From: Comamonadaceae bacterium 2FH
Lineage (GTDB): Bacteria > Pseudomonadota > Gammaproteobacteria > Burkholderiales > Burkholderiaceae_C
Reading direction: 5' to 3'
Assembly (NCBI GenBank): GCA_005503335.1
Contig: SCMQ01000007.1
Span: 1-64,000 of the forward strand
Length of the DNA: 64,000 nt
Both the position numbers and the translations under genes were made by a program. The notes beneath the pieces were generated by a model. It saw only the letters and a list, made by a program, of their open reading frames with translations. It was not told where the DNA came from and made no database searches. Within the stretch, counting starts at the first letter, position 1. Each line of letters opens with the position of its first letter. Of the stretch, positions 45,770-54,624 are shown one piece after another.

Positions 45770-48046
45770 TCAGGCTTTCACGCAGTCGGCGAAATAGCGT
45801 TTCTTGCCGTCCGGCCCGACCTGCTCCACCAGGCCGTGGATGTCGGTCTCGAAGCCCGGGCACTGGGCGTTGAACTCGCGCGAGAACTTCAGGTAGTCGA
45901 CGATCTTCTTGTTGAACACCTCGCCCGGAACCAGCAGCGGGATGCCCGGCGGGTAAGGCGTGACCAGTCCCACCGTGATGCGGCCCTCAAGCTGATCGAT
46001 TTCCACGCGCTCGGTCGTGCGGTGGGCGATGTGGGCGTAGGCGTCGGCCGGGGTCATGGCGGGCGCCAGGTCGCTCAGGTACATCTCGGTGGTCAGGCGG
46101 GCGATGTCGTACTTGGCGTAGAGCTCATGGATGTGCTGGCACAGGTCGCGCAGGCCCATGCGCTCGTAGCGCGGGTGCTGCTGGCAGAACTCCGGCATGA
46201 TGCGCCACAGCGGCTGGTTGCGGTCGTAGTCGTCCTTGAACTGCTGAAGCGCCGTCAGCATGGTGTTCCAGCGGCCCTTGGTGATGCCGATGGTGAACAT
46301 GATGAAGAAGCTGTAGAGGCCGGTCTTCTCGACCACCACGCCATGCTCGGCCAGGAACTTGGTGACGATGGAAGCCGGGATGCCGGTCTGGTCGAACTTG
46401 CCGTCCAGGTTGAGGCCGGGCGTGACGATGGTGGACTTGATCGGGTCCAGCATGTTGAAGCCGTCGGCCAGCTGGCCGAAGCCGTGCCACTTGCTGTCGC
46501 TCTTGCTGCCCTTGTCGTCGCTGCGAATGATCCAGTCTTCGGCGCGGCCAATGCCCTCCTCGACCAGCTCATCCGGTCCCCAGACCTTGAACCACCAGTC
46601 CTGGCCGTACTCCTCGTCCACCTTGCGCATGGCACGGCGGAAATCCAGCGCCTCGGCGATGCTCTCCTCCACCAGGGCCGTGCCGCCGGGCGGCTCCATC
46701 ATGGCAGCCGCCACGTCGCAGCTGGCGATGATGCTGTATTGCGGCGAGGTGCTGGTGTGCATCAGGTAGGACTCGTTGAACAGATGCCGGTCCAGCTTGG
46801 TGTTCTGAGAGTCCTGCACCAGCACGTGGCTGGCCTGGCTGATGCCGGCCAGCAGCTTGTGGATGGACTGGGTGGCATAGACCACCGTGTCCTTGGGCCG
46901 GGCGCGCTTCTTGCCCATGGCGTGGTAGGCGCCGTAGAAGGGGTGGAAGGCCGCGTGCGGCAGCCAGGCCTCGTCGAAATGCAGGTTGTCGACGTAGCCG
47001 TCCAGCAGGCCCTTGATCGCCTCGGTGTTGTAGAGCACGCCGTCGTAGGTGGACTGGGTCAGGGTCAGCACGCGCGGCTTGACCTTCTGAGCTTGAACGC
47101 CCTTGAGCAGCGGGTTGGCCTCGATCTTGGCCTTGATGGCCTCGGGCTCGAACTCGCTCTGCGGAATCGGGCCGATGATGCCGTAGTGGTTGCGCGTGGG
47201 CTTGAGGAACACGGGAATGGCGCCCGTCATGATGATGCTGTGCAGGATGGACTTGTGGCAGTTGCGGTCCACCACCACCACGTCGCCCGGCGCCACCGTG
47301 TGGTGCCAGACCATCTTGTTGCTGGTGCTGGTGCCGTTGGTGACGAAGAAGCAGTGGTCGGCATTGAAGATGCGCGCCGCATTGCGCTCGCTCGCGCCGA
47401 TCGCGCCGTCGTGGTCCAGCAGCTGGCCCAGCTCCTCGACCGCGTTGCAGACGTCGGCGCGCAGCATGTTCTCGCCGAAGAACTGGTGGAACATCTGGCC
47501 GATCGGGCTCTTGAGGAAGGCGACGCCGCCCGAATGGCCCGGGCAGTGCCAGGAGTAGGAGCCGTCTTCCGCGTAGTCGAGCAGGGCCTTGAAGAACGGC
47601 GGCTGGATGCCCTCCAGGTAGCTCTTGGCCTCGCGGATGATGTGGCGCGCCACGAACTCTGGCGTGTCCTCGAACATGTGTATGAAGCCGTGCAGCTCGC
47701 GCAGGATGTCGTTGGGCAGGTGGCGGCTGGTCTTGGTCTCGCCGTAGATGTAGATCGGCACGTCGGCGTTCTTGCGGCGCACCTCCTCGATGAAGGCGCG
47801 CAGGCTCAGCACCGCCGGGTCGAGGTCCGGCCCGGGCGTGAACTCCTCGTCGTCGATCGACAGGATGAAGGCGCTGGCACGGCTTTGCTGCTGGGCGAAC
47901 TGCGACAGGTCGCCGTAGCTGGTGACGCCCAGCACCTCGAAGCCCTCGCTCTCGATCGCCTGCGCCAGCGCACGGATGCCCAGGCCCGAGGTGTTCTCGG
48001 AGCGGTAGTCTTCGTCGATGATGACAATCGGAAAGCGGAATTTCAT
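45770..48046 (-). CDS. Orn/Lys/Arg decarboxylase (PLP, acid-type)
   Basis: The 758-residue protein is a fold-type I PLP decarboxylase of the large bacterial ornithine/lysine/arginine group. It has an N-terminal receiver-like wing domain (FPIVIIDEDYRSENTSGLG), the core with SWHCPGHSGGVAFLKSPIG (about 166), THGTS-like VTNGTSTSNKMVW (about 235), and the PLP lysine in YATQSIHKLLAGISQAS (about 400). The C-terminal domain has YPPGIPLLVPGE (about 700). GGAG lies upstream of the ATG. Substrate (Lys, Arg or Orn) is not readable with certainty; arginine or lysine is usual for this length. Its activity would consume protons or make polyamine precursors. It is divergent from the NfeD gene. Confidence 0.9.
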   Translation of the reverse strand: MKFRFPIVIIDEDYRSENTSGLGIRALAQAIESEGFEVLGVTSYGDLSQFAQQQSRASAFILSIDDEEFTPGPDLDPAVLSLRAFIEEVRRKNADVPIYIYGETKTSRHLPNDILRELHGFIHMFEDTPEFVARHIIREAKSYLEGIQPPFFKALLDYAEDGSYSWHCPGHSGGVAFLKSPIGQMFHQFFGENMLRADVCNAVEELGQLLDHDGAIGASERNAARIFNADHCFFVTNGTSTSNKMVWHHTVAPGDVVVVDRNCHKSILHSIIMTGAIPVFLKPTRNHYGIIGPIPQSEFEPEAIKAKIEANPLLKGVQAQKVKPRVLTLTQSTYDGVLYNTEAIKGLLDGYVDNLHFDEAWLPHAAFHPFYGAYHAMGKKRARPKDTVVYATQSIHKLLAGISQASHVLVQDSQNTKLDRHLFNESYLMHTSTSPQYSIIASCDVAAAMMEPPGGTALVEESIAEALDFRRAMRKVDEEYGQDWWFKVWGPDELVEEGIGRAEDWIIRSDDKGSKSDSKWHGFGQLADGFNMLDPIKSTIVTPGLNLDGKFDQTGIPASIVTKFLAEHGVVVEKTGLYSFFIMFTIGITKGRWNTMLTALQQFKDDYDRNQPLWRIMPEFCQQHPRYERMGLRDLCQHIHELYAKYDIARLTTEMYLSDLAPAMTPADAYAHIAHRTTERVEIDQLEGRITVGLVTPYPPGIPLLVPGEVFNKKIVDYLKFSREFNAQCPGFETDIHGLVEQVGPDGKKRYFADCVKA

Positions 48047-48182
48047 GAGGGCTCCAGCCGGGCGGGCGAAAACGCGAAAAAACGGAAATAGGCGCGAAGT
48101 GTAAGGAATTCGTGCGACACGCTGCTTGTACCGTCACGCATTTCACCCAAAATGGGGTGCAAACACTAAATCACGAGGGCTC

Positions 48183-48608
48183 ATGTCCGAATCAACCGTC
48201 TGGTGGCTGCTCACGGGCGCGGCGGTGGCCGTGGAACTGGTCACCGGCACTTTCTACCTGCTGATGCTGGCCATAGGCCTGGCCGCGGCCGCGCTGGCTG
48301 CCCATGCCGGCGCCACGCTCAGCGCCCAGCTGGTGGTGGCGGCCGTGGTCGGTGGCGGCGCCGTGGCCGCCTGTTATTTTTTCAGGCGTCGCCGGCATGG
48401 CGAGTTACCGGCCCGGGCCCTGCGCAGCGTCAACCTGGACGTGGGCGAGACCGTGCAGATCGACGCCTGGAACGAGGACGGCACGGCCAGCGTGCGCTAC
48501 CGCGGCGCCAGCTGGACCGCCATGCACCGTCCCGGCATCACCCCCTCCCCCGGCCCGCACCGCGTGGCCGAACTGGTGGGCAGCCGCCTGCTGGTCGACA
48601 AGCTCTGA
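48183..48608 (+). CDS. NfeD-family membrane protein
   Basis: The 141-residue protein has hydrophobic segments WWLLTGAAVAVELVTGTFYLLMLAIGLAAAALAAHAG (residues 6-42) and LVVAAVVGGGAVAACYFF (about 48-65), followed by a soluble OB-fold domain (LDVGETVQIDAWNEDGTASVRYRGASWTA). This is the short NfeD-like type (YbbK partner). NfeD proteins associate with SPFH proteins; here the paraslipin gene follows after 35 bases. ATG at 48183. Confidence 0.88.
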   Translation: MSESTVWWLLTGAAVAVELVTGTFYLLMLAIGLAAAALAAHAGATLSAQLVVAAVVGGGAVAACYFFRRRRHGELPARALRSVNLDVGETVQIDAWNEDGTASVRYRGASWTAMHRPGITPSPGPHRVAELVGSRLLVDKL

Positions 48609-48643
48609 CCCCTCCCCACTCACAAGCAAGAAGAAAGACCATC

Positions 48644-49561
48644 ATGGAAATCGCCATCATCCTGTTCGTCATCGCCGTGATCTTCATCACGCGCTCGGTC
48701 AAGGTCGTGCCGCAGCAGCACGCCTGGGTGGTCGAGCGCCTGGGCAAGTACCACGTGACCCTCTCGCCGGGCCTGAACTTCCTGGTGCCCTTCATCGACA
48801 CCGTGGGCTATAGGCACAGCCTCAAGGAAATTCCGCTCGACGTGCCCAGCCAGGTCTGCATCACGCGCGACAACACCCAGCTGCAGGTGGACGGCATCCT
48901 CTACTTCCAGGTGACCGACCCGATGCGTGCCAGCTACGGCTCGTCCAACTACATCGCGGCCGTGACCCAGCTGGCGCAGACCTCGCTGCGCAGCGTGATC
49001 GGCAAGCTCGAGCTCGACAAAACCTTCGAGGAGCGCGACATCATCAACGCCCAGGTGGTCGCGGCGATCGACGAGGCCGCGCTCAACTGGGGCGTGAAGG
49101 TGCTGCGCTACGAGATCAAGGACCTCACCCCCCCGAAGGAGATCCTGCACGCCATGCAGGCCCAGATCACGGCCGAGCGCGAGAAGCGCGCGCTGATCGC
49201 CGCCTCCGAGGGACGTCGCCAGGAGCAGATCAACATCGCCACCGGCGAGCGCGAGGCCTTCATCGCGCGCTCCGAGGGCGAGAAGCAGGCCGTGATCAAC
49301 AAGGCCCAGGGCGAGGCCGCCTCGATCAAGGCCGTGGCCGAGGCCACGGCCGAGGCCATCGAGCGCGTTGCCGCGGCCATCCGCCTGCCCGGCGGCGAGC
49401 AGGCGGTGCAGCTCAAGGTTGCCGAGAAGGCCGTCGAGGCCTACGGCAAGCTGGCCTCGGAAGCCAGCACCACGCTGATCGTGCCGAGCAACATGACCGA
49501 GGTCTCGGCCCTGATCAGCTCGGCCATGAAGGTGGTGCAGGCCCAGAAGCTGGCTGCATAG
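48644..49561 (+). CDS. qmcA: SPFH/paraslipin (QmcA-like) membrane protein
   Basis: The 305-residue band 7/SPFH protein has an N-terminal membrane anchor (MEIAIILFVIAVIFI), the SPFH domain (VVPQQHAWVVERLGKYHVTLSPGLNFLVPF, then RDNTQLQVDGILYFQV) and a long alanine/glutamate-rich coiled coil (about 190-270: AEREKRALIAASEGRRQEQINIA). Such proteins form large ring cages at the inner membrane and influence protease or lipid-domain organisation. Its pairing with NfeD is the standard arrangement. Confidence 0.92.
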   Translation: MEIAIILFVIAVIFITRSVKVVPQQHAWVVERLGKYHVTLSPGLNFLVPFIDTVGYRHSLKEIPLDVPSQVCITRDNTQLQVDGILYFQVTDPMRASYGSSNYIAAVTQLAQTSLRSVIGKLELDKTFEERDIINAQVVAAIDEAALNWGVKVLRYEIKDLTPPKEILHAMQAQITAEREKRALIAASEGRRQEQINIATGEREAFIARSEGEKQAVINKAQGEAASIKAVAEATAEAIERVAAAIRLPGGEQAVQLKVAEKAVEAYGKLASEASTTLIVPSNMTEVSALISSAMKVVQAQKLAA

Positions 49562-49624
49562 CCGTCCTTGCATCGCGCCTGCGCGAAAACGCACCCCGAG
49601 CCCTGCTACAATGGCGGGCTTGCA

Positions 49625-49715
<91 letters not shown>

Positions 49716-49751
49716 GAACACCGATGGACCAGGGCCTCTGGAACATCGTGC

Positions 49752-49777
49752 AAAACCCGCCCCAGGCGGGTTTTTTT
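49752..49777 (+). terminator. Intrinsic terminator after tRNA-Ser
   Basis: AACCCGCC (49754-49761) and GGCGGGTT (49765-49772) form an 8-bp stem with a 3-base loop, followed by an uninterrupted T-run to 49777. It lies 36 bases after the tRNA end. Confidence 0.88.
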
Positions 49778-49840
49778 GTTTCTGCGGACCCATCGCTGCG
49801 GGTGCGCTGGCCGAAGAACCACCGCAGTGAATTGCTCAAT

Positions 49841-49869
49841 TTGATCGATTTACTGGAATGTCCTATGTT
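49841..49869 (+). promoter_or_regulatory. Candidate promoter for the BON-domain gene
   Basis: TTGATC (49841-49846) and TATGTT (49864-49869) are spaced by 17 bases, about 95 bases upstream of the BON-domain start, in a stretch that is AT-rich for this genome. The -10 matches the consensus only in part. Confidence 0.4.
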
Positions 49870-49964
49870 TCTCTCAACAGAGAGGGTGGCAAAGGGCTCC
49901 GATCCATAGGACAGCGGGAACAAAACCGAATCCGTGGAGTCTGTAAATGCTGTGGAGGTGTGTC

Positions 49965-50288
49965 ATGAAAGCTTCTTCCTACGCCGCTGCGATCGCGCTG
50001 GCTCTCGCCGCGCTCGGCATGTCCGCTGGCTATGCTGCGGAAAGCCAGCGCAACGGTGACATCGCCGTGGCCGCCAAACAGGCGCTGACCGCCGAGATGG
50101 GCGATCGCGCCAAGGACATCAAGGTCACTGTCGACAAGAGAGGCTATGCCACGCTCAGCGGATGGGCACAGGGGCCCAAGGATGTGAGCAAGGCCCGGCT
50201 GATCGTCCGCAAGGTTCCCGGCGTCAACAAAGCCTTCAGCAGCCGCGTCCGTATGCTGAATGCAACTGACGAGCATCAGGACAAGTAA
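49965..50288 (+). CDS. Periplasmic BON-domain protein
   Basis: The 107-residue protein has a Sec signal peptide ([25 protein letters not shown]) and a single BON domain ([62 protein letters not shown]). BON domains, as in OsmY, bind membranes and are often stress-induced. GGAGGTG lies directly before the ATG at 49965. The 3' end meets the end of a truncated ABC-ATPase frame on the other strand. Confidence 0.88.
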   Translation: MKASSYAAAIALALAALGMSAGYAAESQRNGDIAVAAKQALTAEMGDRAKDIKVTVDKRGYATLSGWAQGPKDVSKARLIVRKVPGVNKAFSSRVRMLNATDEHQDK

Positions 50289-50680
50289 GCCCGTCTGTGC
50301 TCTTGCGGCAGGGGTCGCCCTGTGGGAAGAAAGCTCAACGGATCGCGGTCAGTTAGCGATTGGTGGGGTGCGCGCCCGTAATGCACCAGTTCCTGCACGG
50401 TTAGGCCCTCCGGGGATTCGGCTGCTTGCGGCAGCAAGGCGATGTGGCGCGACAGCGCGCGCGGCGACACCTCGGCCAGGTCCCTGCCCTCGAGCAGGAC
50501 CCTGCCGGCCCGCGGCGCGAGCAGCCTCAGCAGGCTCCTGAGCAGGGTGGACTTGCCACAGCCATTGGGGCCGACGATGGCCGTGAAAGCGCCGTCTGCG
50601 ATCCCCAGCGTGATGTCGTCCAGCACGCGCCGCGGGCCGTAATCCAGTGTCAGGCGCTCAATGCGCAGCCTTGCCTTCAA
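50276..50680 (-). pseudogene. FecE-like siderophore ABC ATPase, truncated
   Basis: The N-terminal 109 residues match an iron-siderophore importer ATPase: Walker [22 protein letters not shown] (about 34-54), Q-loop region [28 protein letters not shown] (about 80-107). Similarity ends at about 50354, after which 25 unrelated codons run to a stop at 50276. Signature motif, Walker B and H-loop are missing (a full protein is about 250-260 residues), so ATP hydrolysis is impossible. The TTG start at 50678-50680 has GAGGTGG upstream and sits one base after the permease stop, the former coupling. Confidence 0.85.
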
Positions 50681-50681
50681 G

Positions 50682-50816
50682 TCACCACCTCAGGGAGCGC
50701 GACAACAGGTACAGGAAATAGGGTGCCCCCAGCACGGCGGTCATGATGCCGGCAAGTACCTCCAGCGGCGGGAACAGGCCACGCCCCAGCGTATCGGCCG
50801 CCAGCAGCTGCTCTCG
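50682..50816 (-). pseudogene. FecD-like permease 3' remnant
   Basis: About 45 codons encode the C-terminus of a BtuC/FecD-type permease: EQLLAADTLGRGLFPPLEVLAG, then [21 protein letters not shown] and a TGA at 50682-50684. The segment FPPLEVLAGIMTAVLGAPYFLYLL is diagnostic of the last helices. The rest (about 280 residues) is absent, lost in a deletion that joins it to the binding-protein remnant near 50816. Confidence 0.8.
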
Positions 50817-51380
50817 TGACCCCGAACACCGCGGTCAGCCGCTGCGTGTTGCCGATGGCTGCGGCGCACCTTTCCATGACCTCCGCATGGCGCCGCAGGC
50901 GCTGCCGCATCCGTTCTTCGCGGCCCAGCGCGTGCGCCACGACCTGCATGGTCTCGAGGTCCTCCTGGTAGCCGGCGCTGCGCAAGTCGACGATCAAGGT
51001 GGGGGCGGTCGCGCTGAGCTCTGCGTACACCGTCTGGTGCACCCGCTGGTCGGCGATGATCAAATCGGGCTTGAGCGCGGCAATCGCCTCCAGGCAGGGC
51101 TGTAGCGGCTGCCGACCGAGGCGTAGCCTTCGACGGCGGCCCGCAGCGGTGCGATGATGCGCTCAGGCTGCCGGTCGTCGGCGATCCCCACCGGCGCCAT
51201 GCCGACGGCCACCATGGTGTCGACAAACGAAAACTCGAGCGCGGCCACCCGCCTCGGCGCCTGCGGCAGGACCAGCACGCCCTGCGCGTGCCGGACCCGG
51301 ATCTCGGCCTGGGCGGGCACCAGCAAGGCCAGGACCCAGAACAGTGCCAACATCAGGTGTCGCAGCCGGTGCGTATTCAC
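50817..51380 (-). pseudogene. FecB-like binding protein, frameshifted and truncated
   Basis: This is a periplasmic siderophore-binding protein remnant. Signal peptide LMLALFWVLALLVPAQA is followed by RVAALEFSFVDTMVAVGMAPVGIAD and EGYASVGSR. Near 51101-51105 one base is missing (CGCTACAGCCC where CGCTACCAGCCC would keep phase). The next frame resumes with CLEAIAALKPDLIIADQRVHQTVYAELSATAPTLIVD and continues to about AVFGVTR, where the deletion joint to the permease lies. Start is probably GTG at 51378-51380 (VNTHRLRHLMLALFW). The C-terminal lobe is missing. Confidence 0.8.
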
Positions 51381-51449
51381 GCACGCCCTTGCTTGGACGT
51401 GCGCCAGTCGGCAGGAAAACCGGGGGTCGGAACCGGCCCTCGACATGGA

Positions 51450-51947
51450 TCACATCAGCGCGCGGGCACGGCGCAGGCGCAGCCTGGAGGCCGAGATCTC
51501 CTCGTCGATGTTGGCGCCGCGCGCCGCATCGGCGTCGTAGCCAGGCTCGGCCTGGGCCCTGCGGTCGGCGCAGTCCGGCACCAGGCTGATGTCGGCCAGA
51601 AGGCGCTCGTCACCGTGGACCAGTTCGCGCAGCATGGCCTCGGCGTGCGCCTGCTGCCGCGCGCGGGCCCCGTCGGACAGAGCCGTCAGAATGCCCAGCG
51701 CCAAGCGGCGGGCGGGGCCGGCGGCCAGCAGGCTGGCGGCGAAGACCACGGCCCAGATCACCAGCCAGGCTGTGAGCAGGTGGTCGTCGGACCAGCTGTC
51801 GACCCAGCGATCGGCCACCACGGCCAGTGCCGCCACGAAGGCGGCCAGCAGCAGCGTCGCCAACGGCCGGGTCAGGCGAGGCAGAGACTCCTTGCCGCTG
51901 GCGGGAAGGCGGCGGGTTTCGGCGCGATACAAAGAAGCGGTCGTCAT
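51450..51947 (-). CDS. Hypothetical two-helix membrane protein
   Basis: The 165-residue protein is of no family I recognise. It has two transmembrane segments (LATLLLAAFVAALAVVADRWV, about 28-48; LLTAWLVIWAVVFAASLLAAG, about 57-77) and a charged cytosolic tail with helix-forming segments (ARARQQAHAEAMLRELVHGDERLLADISL) and a DEEISASRLRLRRARAL end. A strong AGGAGG lies 5 bases before the ATG. Three short dyads lie in its upstream region. It is complete and well initiated, so probably a real gene. Confidence 0.75.
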   Translation of the reverse strand: MTTASLYRAETRRLPASGKESLPRLTRPLATLLLAAFVAALAVVADRWVDSWSDDHLLTAWLVIWAVVFAASLLAAGPARRLALGILTALSDGARARQQAHAEAMLRELVHGDERLLADISLVPDCADRRAQAEPGYDADAARGANIDEEISASRLRLRRARALM

Positions 51948-51962
51948 TCGTTCCTCCTAAAA

Positions 51963-52025
51963 TGCTGCACTGCAGCAAACACGGATCTCATCCTAGGGTA
52001 AACCCTCATTTTCGTCAAGTTGACG
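51963..52025. promoter_or_regulatory. Three consecutive short dyads
   Basis: Within 63 bases lie TGCTGCA-C-TGCAGCA (51963-51977), AGGGT-AA-ACCCT (51995-52006) and CGTCAA-G-TTGACG (52013-52025), all perfect inverted repeats. Their centres are about 30 and 19 bases apart, between two divergent genes (51947 and 52160), so they may be operators. Confidence 0.4.
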
Positions 52026-52159
52026 TTCGTGATGCGGTCCATTCACAAAACATATGACCCAGAGGTCACGACCGGCGCACGGCGGGGCCGATCAGGCGCC
52101 GGAACCGGGCACAATCGGGCGATTCATTCCCCCTTCGCAACGCCACGAGGAATCGCGCC

Positions 52160-52939
52160 ATGCCTGTTGTCGTCTTCAATCAGAAAGGTGGGGTGGGCAA
52201 GTCCACCATCGCCTGCAACCTGGCCGCAATCAGTGCCAGCCAAGGCCATAGAACCCTGGTGATCGACCTGGACGCGCAGGGCAACTCGAGCAGCTACCTG
52301 CTCGGCGCCAGGGACAGCCAGGACCTGCCCAGCGTGGCGGGTTTCTTCGAGAACACGCTGAGCTTCAGCCTGCGCCCGGCGACGCCTTCCGAGTTCATCG
52401 TGGCCACGCCGCACCAGCGGCTGCACCTGATGCCGTCGAGCACGGCGCTGGACGAGATGCAGGCCAAGCTGGAGTCGCGCCACAAGATCTACAAGCTGCG
52501 CGAGGCCCTGCAGCAGCTGGCCGACGACTACGACCGCATCTACATCGACACACCGCCGGCGCTGAACTTCTATACGCGCTCGGCCCTGATCGCCGCGCGC
52601 AGCTGCCTGATCCCCTTCGACTGCGACGATTTCTCGCGCAAGGCGCTCTACACGCTGCTGGACAACGTGCAGGAGATCCGCGCCGACCACAACCCCGAGC
52701 TGGTGGTGGGCGGCATCGTCGTCAACCAGTTCCAGCCGCGCGCCAACCTGCCGCAGCGCGTGGTCGGCGAGCTGATCGAGGAGGGCCTGCCGGTGCTCAA
52801 GCCCTACCTGCCCTCCTCGATCAAGATCCGCGAATCGCACGAGCAGGCCATGCCCATGATCTACCTGGACCCCGGCCACAAGCTGACGCAGGCGTTGGTG
52901 GCTCTGCACGACAGCCTGAATGATGCGAGGGCGGATTGA
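52160..52939 (+). CDS. Orphan ParA-family ATPase
   Basis: The 259-residue ParA/MinD-type P-loop ATPase begins MPVVVFNQKGGVGKSTIACNLAA (deviant Walker A KGGVGKST at residues 9-16) and has VIDLDAQGNSSSYLLG (about 34) and DDYDRIYIDTPPALNFYTRSALIAA (about 120, Walker B/switch II). There is no parB, MCP-like or cellulose-synthase neighbour, so it is an orphan; related orphan ParAs position cytoplasmic clusters or plasmid-like cargo. It has no N-terminal DNA-binding extension. A bidirectional terminator follows. Confidence 0.88.
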   Translation: MPVVVFNQKGGVGKSTIACNLAAISASQGHRTLVIDLDAQGNSSSYLLGARDSQDLPSVAGFFENTLSFSLRPATPSEFIVATPHQRLHLMPSSTALDEMQAKLESRHKIYKLREALQQLADDYDRIYIDTPPALNFYTRSALIAARSCLIPFDCDDFSRKALYTLLDNVQEIRADHNPELVVGGIVVNQFQPRANLPQRVVGELIEEGLPVLKPYLPSSIKIRESHEQAMPMIYLDPGHKLTQALVALHDSLNDARAD

Positions 52940-52956
52940 AAAGCCGCTGAAAGCAA

Positions 52957-52980
52957 AAAAGCCACCTTGCGGTGGCTTTC
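52957..52980. terminator. Bidirectional intrinsic terminator
   Basis: AAAGCCACC (52958-52966) and GGTGGCTTT (52971-52979) form a perfect 9-bp stem with a 4-base loop TTGC. It sits between the convergent parA-like and branched-chain amino acid binding protein genes. Confidence 0.85.
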
Positions 52981-52999
52981 TGCTTTCCGGGCTTGTGGC

Positions 53000-54133
53000 T
53001 CAGTTCAGCGGGGTCTTCTTGCCGTCCTTGTAGACGTAGAGGGTGATCGCGGGGTTCTTCAGCTCGCCGTTGGGCTCGAAGGCGATGTTGGCCGTGATGC
53101 CCTTGACATTGGACTCGATCAGCTTGGCCGTGTAGACCTTGGGGTCGACCGAGTTGGCGCGCTTCATCGCGTCGACCAGCACGAAGGTGGCGTCGTAGGT
53201 GTAGGGGCTGTAGACCTGGAACTGGTTCGGGTACTTGGCGTCGTAGCGCGCCTTCCAGGCCGCGCCGCCCGGCATCTTCTGCAGCGAGGCGCCGCCTTCC
53301 GCGCAGACCACGTTGGTCAGCGTCTTGGCGCCGGCCGCGAGCTTGGCGATCTCGGAGGTGCAGATGCCGTCGCCGCCGAAGTACTTCACGTTGGACAGGC
53401 CCAGCTGTTCCATCTGGCGCAGCATGGGGCCGGCCTGCGGGTCCATGCCGCCGAAGAAGATGGCGTCGGGCGCCTTGGACTTGATGGCCGTGAGGATGGC
53501 CATGAAGTCGGTGGCCTTGTCGGTCGTGAACTGCTCGTCGACCACCTGCAGGCCCTTGGCCTGGGCCGTCTTCTTGAACACCTCGGCCACGCCCTGGCCG
53601 TAGGCCGTGCGGTCGTCGATGATGGCGACCTTCTTGAGCTTGAGCGCGTCGGCCGCGTAGAAGGCCAGGCCGGCACCCAGGGCGTTGTCGTTGGCGATGA
53701 TGCGGTAGGTGGTCTTGTAGCCCGGCTTGGTCAGGTTGGGGTTGGTGGCGGCGCCGGTGACATGCGGAATGCCGCAGTCGTTGTAGACCTTGGAGGCCGG
53801 AATGGTGGTGCCGGAGTTCAGGTGGCCGACCACGCCCGCGACCTTGGCGTCGCAGAGCTTCTGTGCGGCGGCCGTGCCCTGCTTGGGATCGGCCGCGTCG
53901 TCTTCAGCCTGGATTTCAAAGCGGATCTTCTTGCCGCCGATGACGATGTTCTGCGCGTTCAGGTCCTCGATGGCCATGCGCACGCCATTTTCGTTGTCCT
54001 TCCCGTAGTGGGCCTGGGCGCCCGAGACGGGTCCCACATGGCCGATCTTGACCGTCTGCACATCCTGCGCGGACGCCAGGCCGGCCATGGCTGCGAGCGC
54101 AGCGGCAACGGTCAGTTTCAACTTCATCTGCAT
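53000..54133 (-). CDS. Branched-chain amino acid ABC binding protein
   Basis: The 377-residue LivJ/LivK-like periplasmic type I binding protein starts with a signal peptide (MKLKLTVAAALAAMAGLASAQ) and then VKIGHVGPVSGAQAHYGKDNENGVRMAIEDLNA, typical of the family, with GTTIPASKVYNDCGIPHVTGAATNP (about 105) around the ligand loop. It probably feeds a Liv-type ABC importer of leucine/isoleucine/valine, but such proteins also bind aromatic or other acids. GGAGG precedes the first ATG (M1) by 6 bases; M3 is a less well-placed alternative. No permease or ATPase genes are adjacent. Confidence 0.92.
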   Translation of the reverse strand: MQMKLKLTVAAALAAMAGLASAQDVQTVKIGHVGPVSGAQAHYGKDNENGVRMAIEDLNAQNIVIGGKKIRFEIQAEDDAADPKQGTAAAQKLCDAKVAGVVGHLNSGTTIPASKVYNDCGIPHVTGAATNPNLTKPGYKTTYRIIANDNALGAGLAFYAADALKLKKVAIIDDRTAYGQGVAEVFKKTAQAKGLQVVDEQFTTDKATDFMAILTAIKSKAPDAIFFGGMDPQAGPMLRQMEQLGLSNVKYFGGDGICTSEIAKLAAGAKTLTNVVCAEGGASLQKMPGGAAWKARYDAKYPNQFQVYSPYTYDATFVLVDAMKRANSVDPKVYTAKLIESNVKGITANIAFEPNGELKNPAITLYVYKDGKKTPLN

Positions 54134-54310
54134 AAAAATCCTCCAGGTTGGAAAAGTTGTCGTGTCGACTTGTGATCAACGGCGGCTAAGGTATCGCAAT
54201 TTCCGGGCCTGAACCATAGGGAACACGCCTAGATCGTGACGCGCAAGCGACATGTTGCGCCAGCGCAAATCGCCTCATGACGCGGAGCTGGCAAACAGGC
54301 CTCTAAAGCC

Positions 54311-54613
54311 CTAGCGATCGGGCAACAGCGCCTGCTGCACGGCCCGCTGCACCGCCGCCTCGACGGCCTGCAGCACATGCCAGTGCAGGTCCTGCATCTG
54401 CTCCTGCACCACCTGGGAGACTGCCTCGTTCACCAGACGATCCAGATTGGGGCGCAGCCGGGTCAGCACGCCTTGCACCACGCGCTCGAGCTCGACCGCG
54501 GGCTGCTCGGCCGCCGGCTCGGCAGATGGCGCAGCGGGCGCGGCCACCACCTCGGTCAGCGTGGGGACGAAGCGCGGGGGCTGCCGCGGCGCATCGCGCT
54601 GGGGATCGGTCAT
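54311..54613 (-). CDS. Hypothetical small protein near holC
   Basis: The 100-residue protein has a proline/alanine-rich N-terminal half (DPQRDAPRQPPRFVPTLTEVV) and an amphipathic helical C-terminal half (LERVVQGVLTRLRPNLDRLVNEAVSQVVQEQMQ, then VEAAVQRAVQQALLP). No known domain is recognised. It lies 11 bases after holC in the same direction, so it is likely co-transcribed with pepA-holC. The composition suggests a helical oligomerising or membrane-surface protein; that is only a guess. Confidence 0.65.
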   Translation of the reverse strand: MTDPQRDAPRQPPRFVPTLTEVVAAPAAPSAEPAAEQPAVELERVVQGVLTRLRPNLDRLVNEAVSQVVQEQMQDLHWHVLQAVEAAVQRAVQQALLPDR

Positions 54614-54624
54614 GCTGTTCTGAC

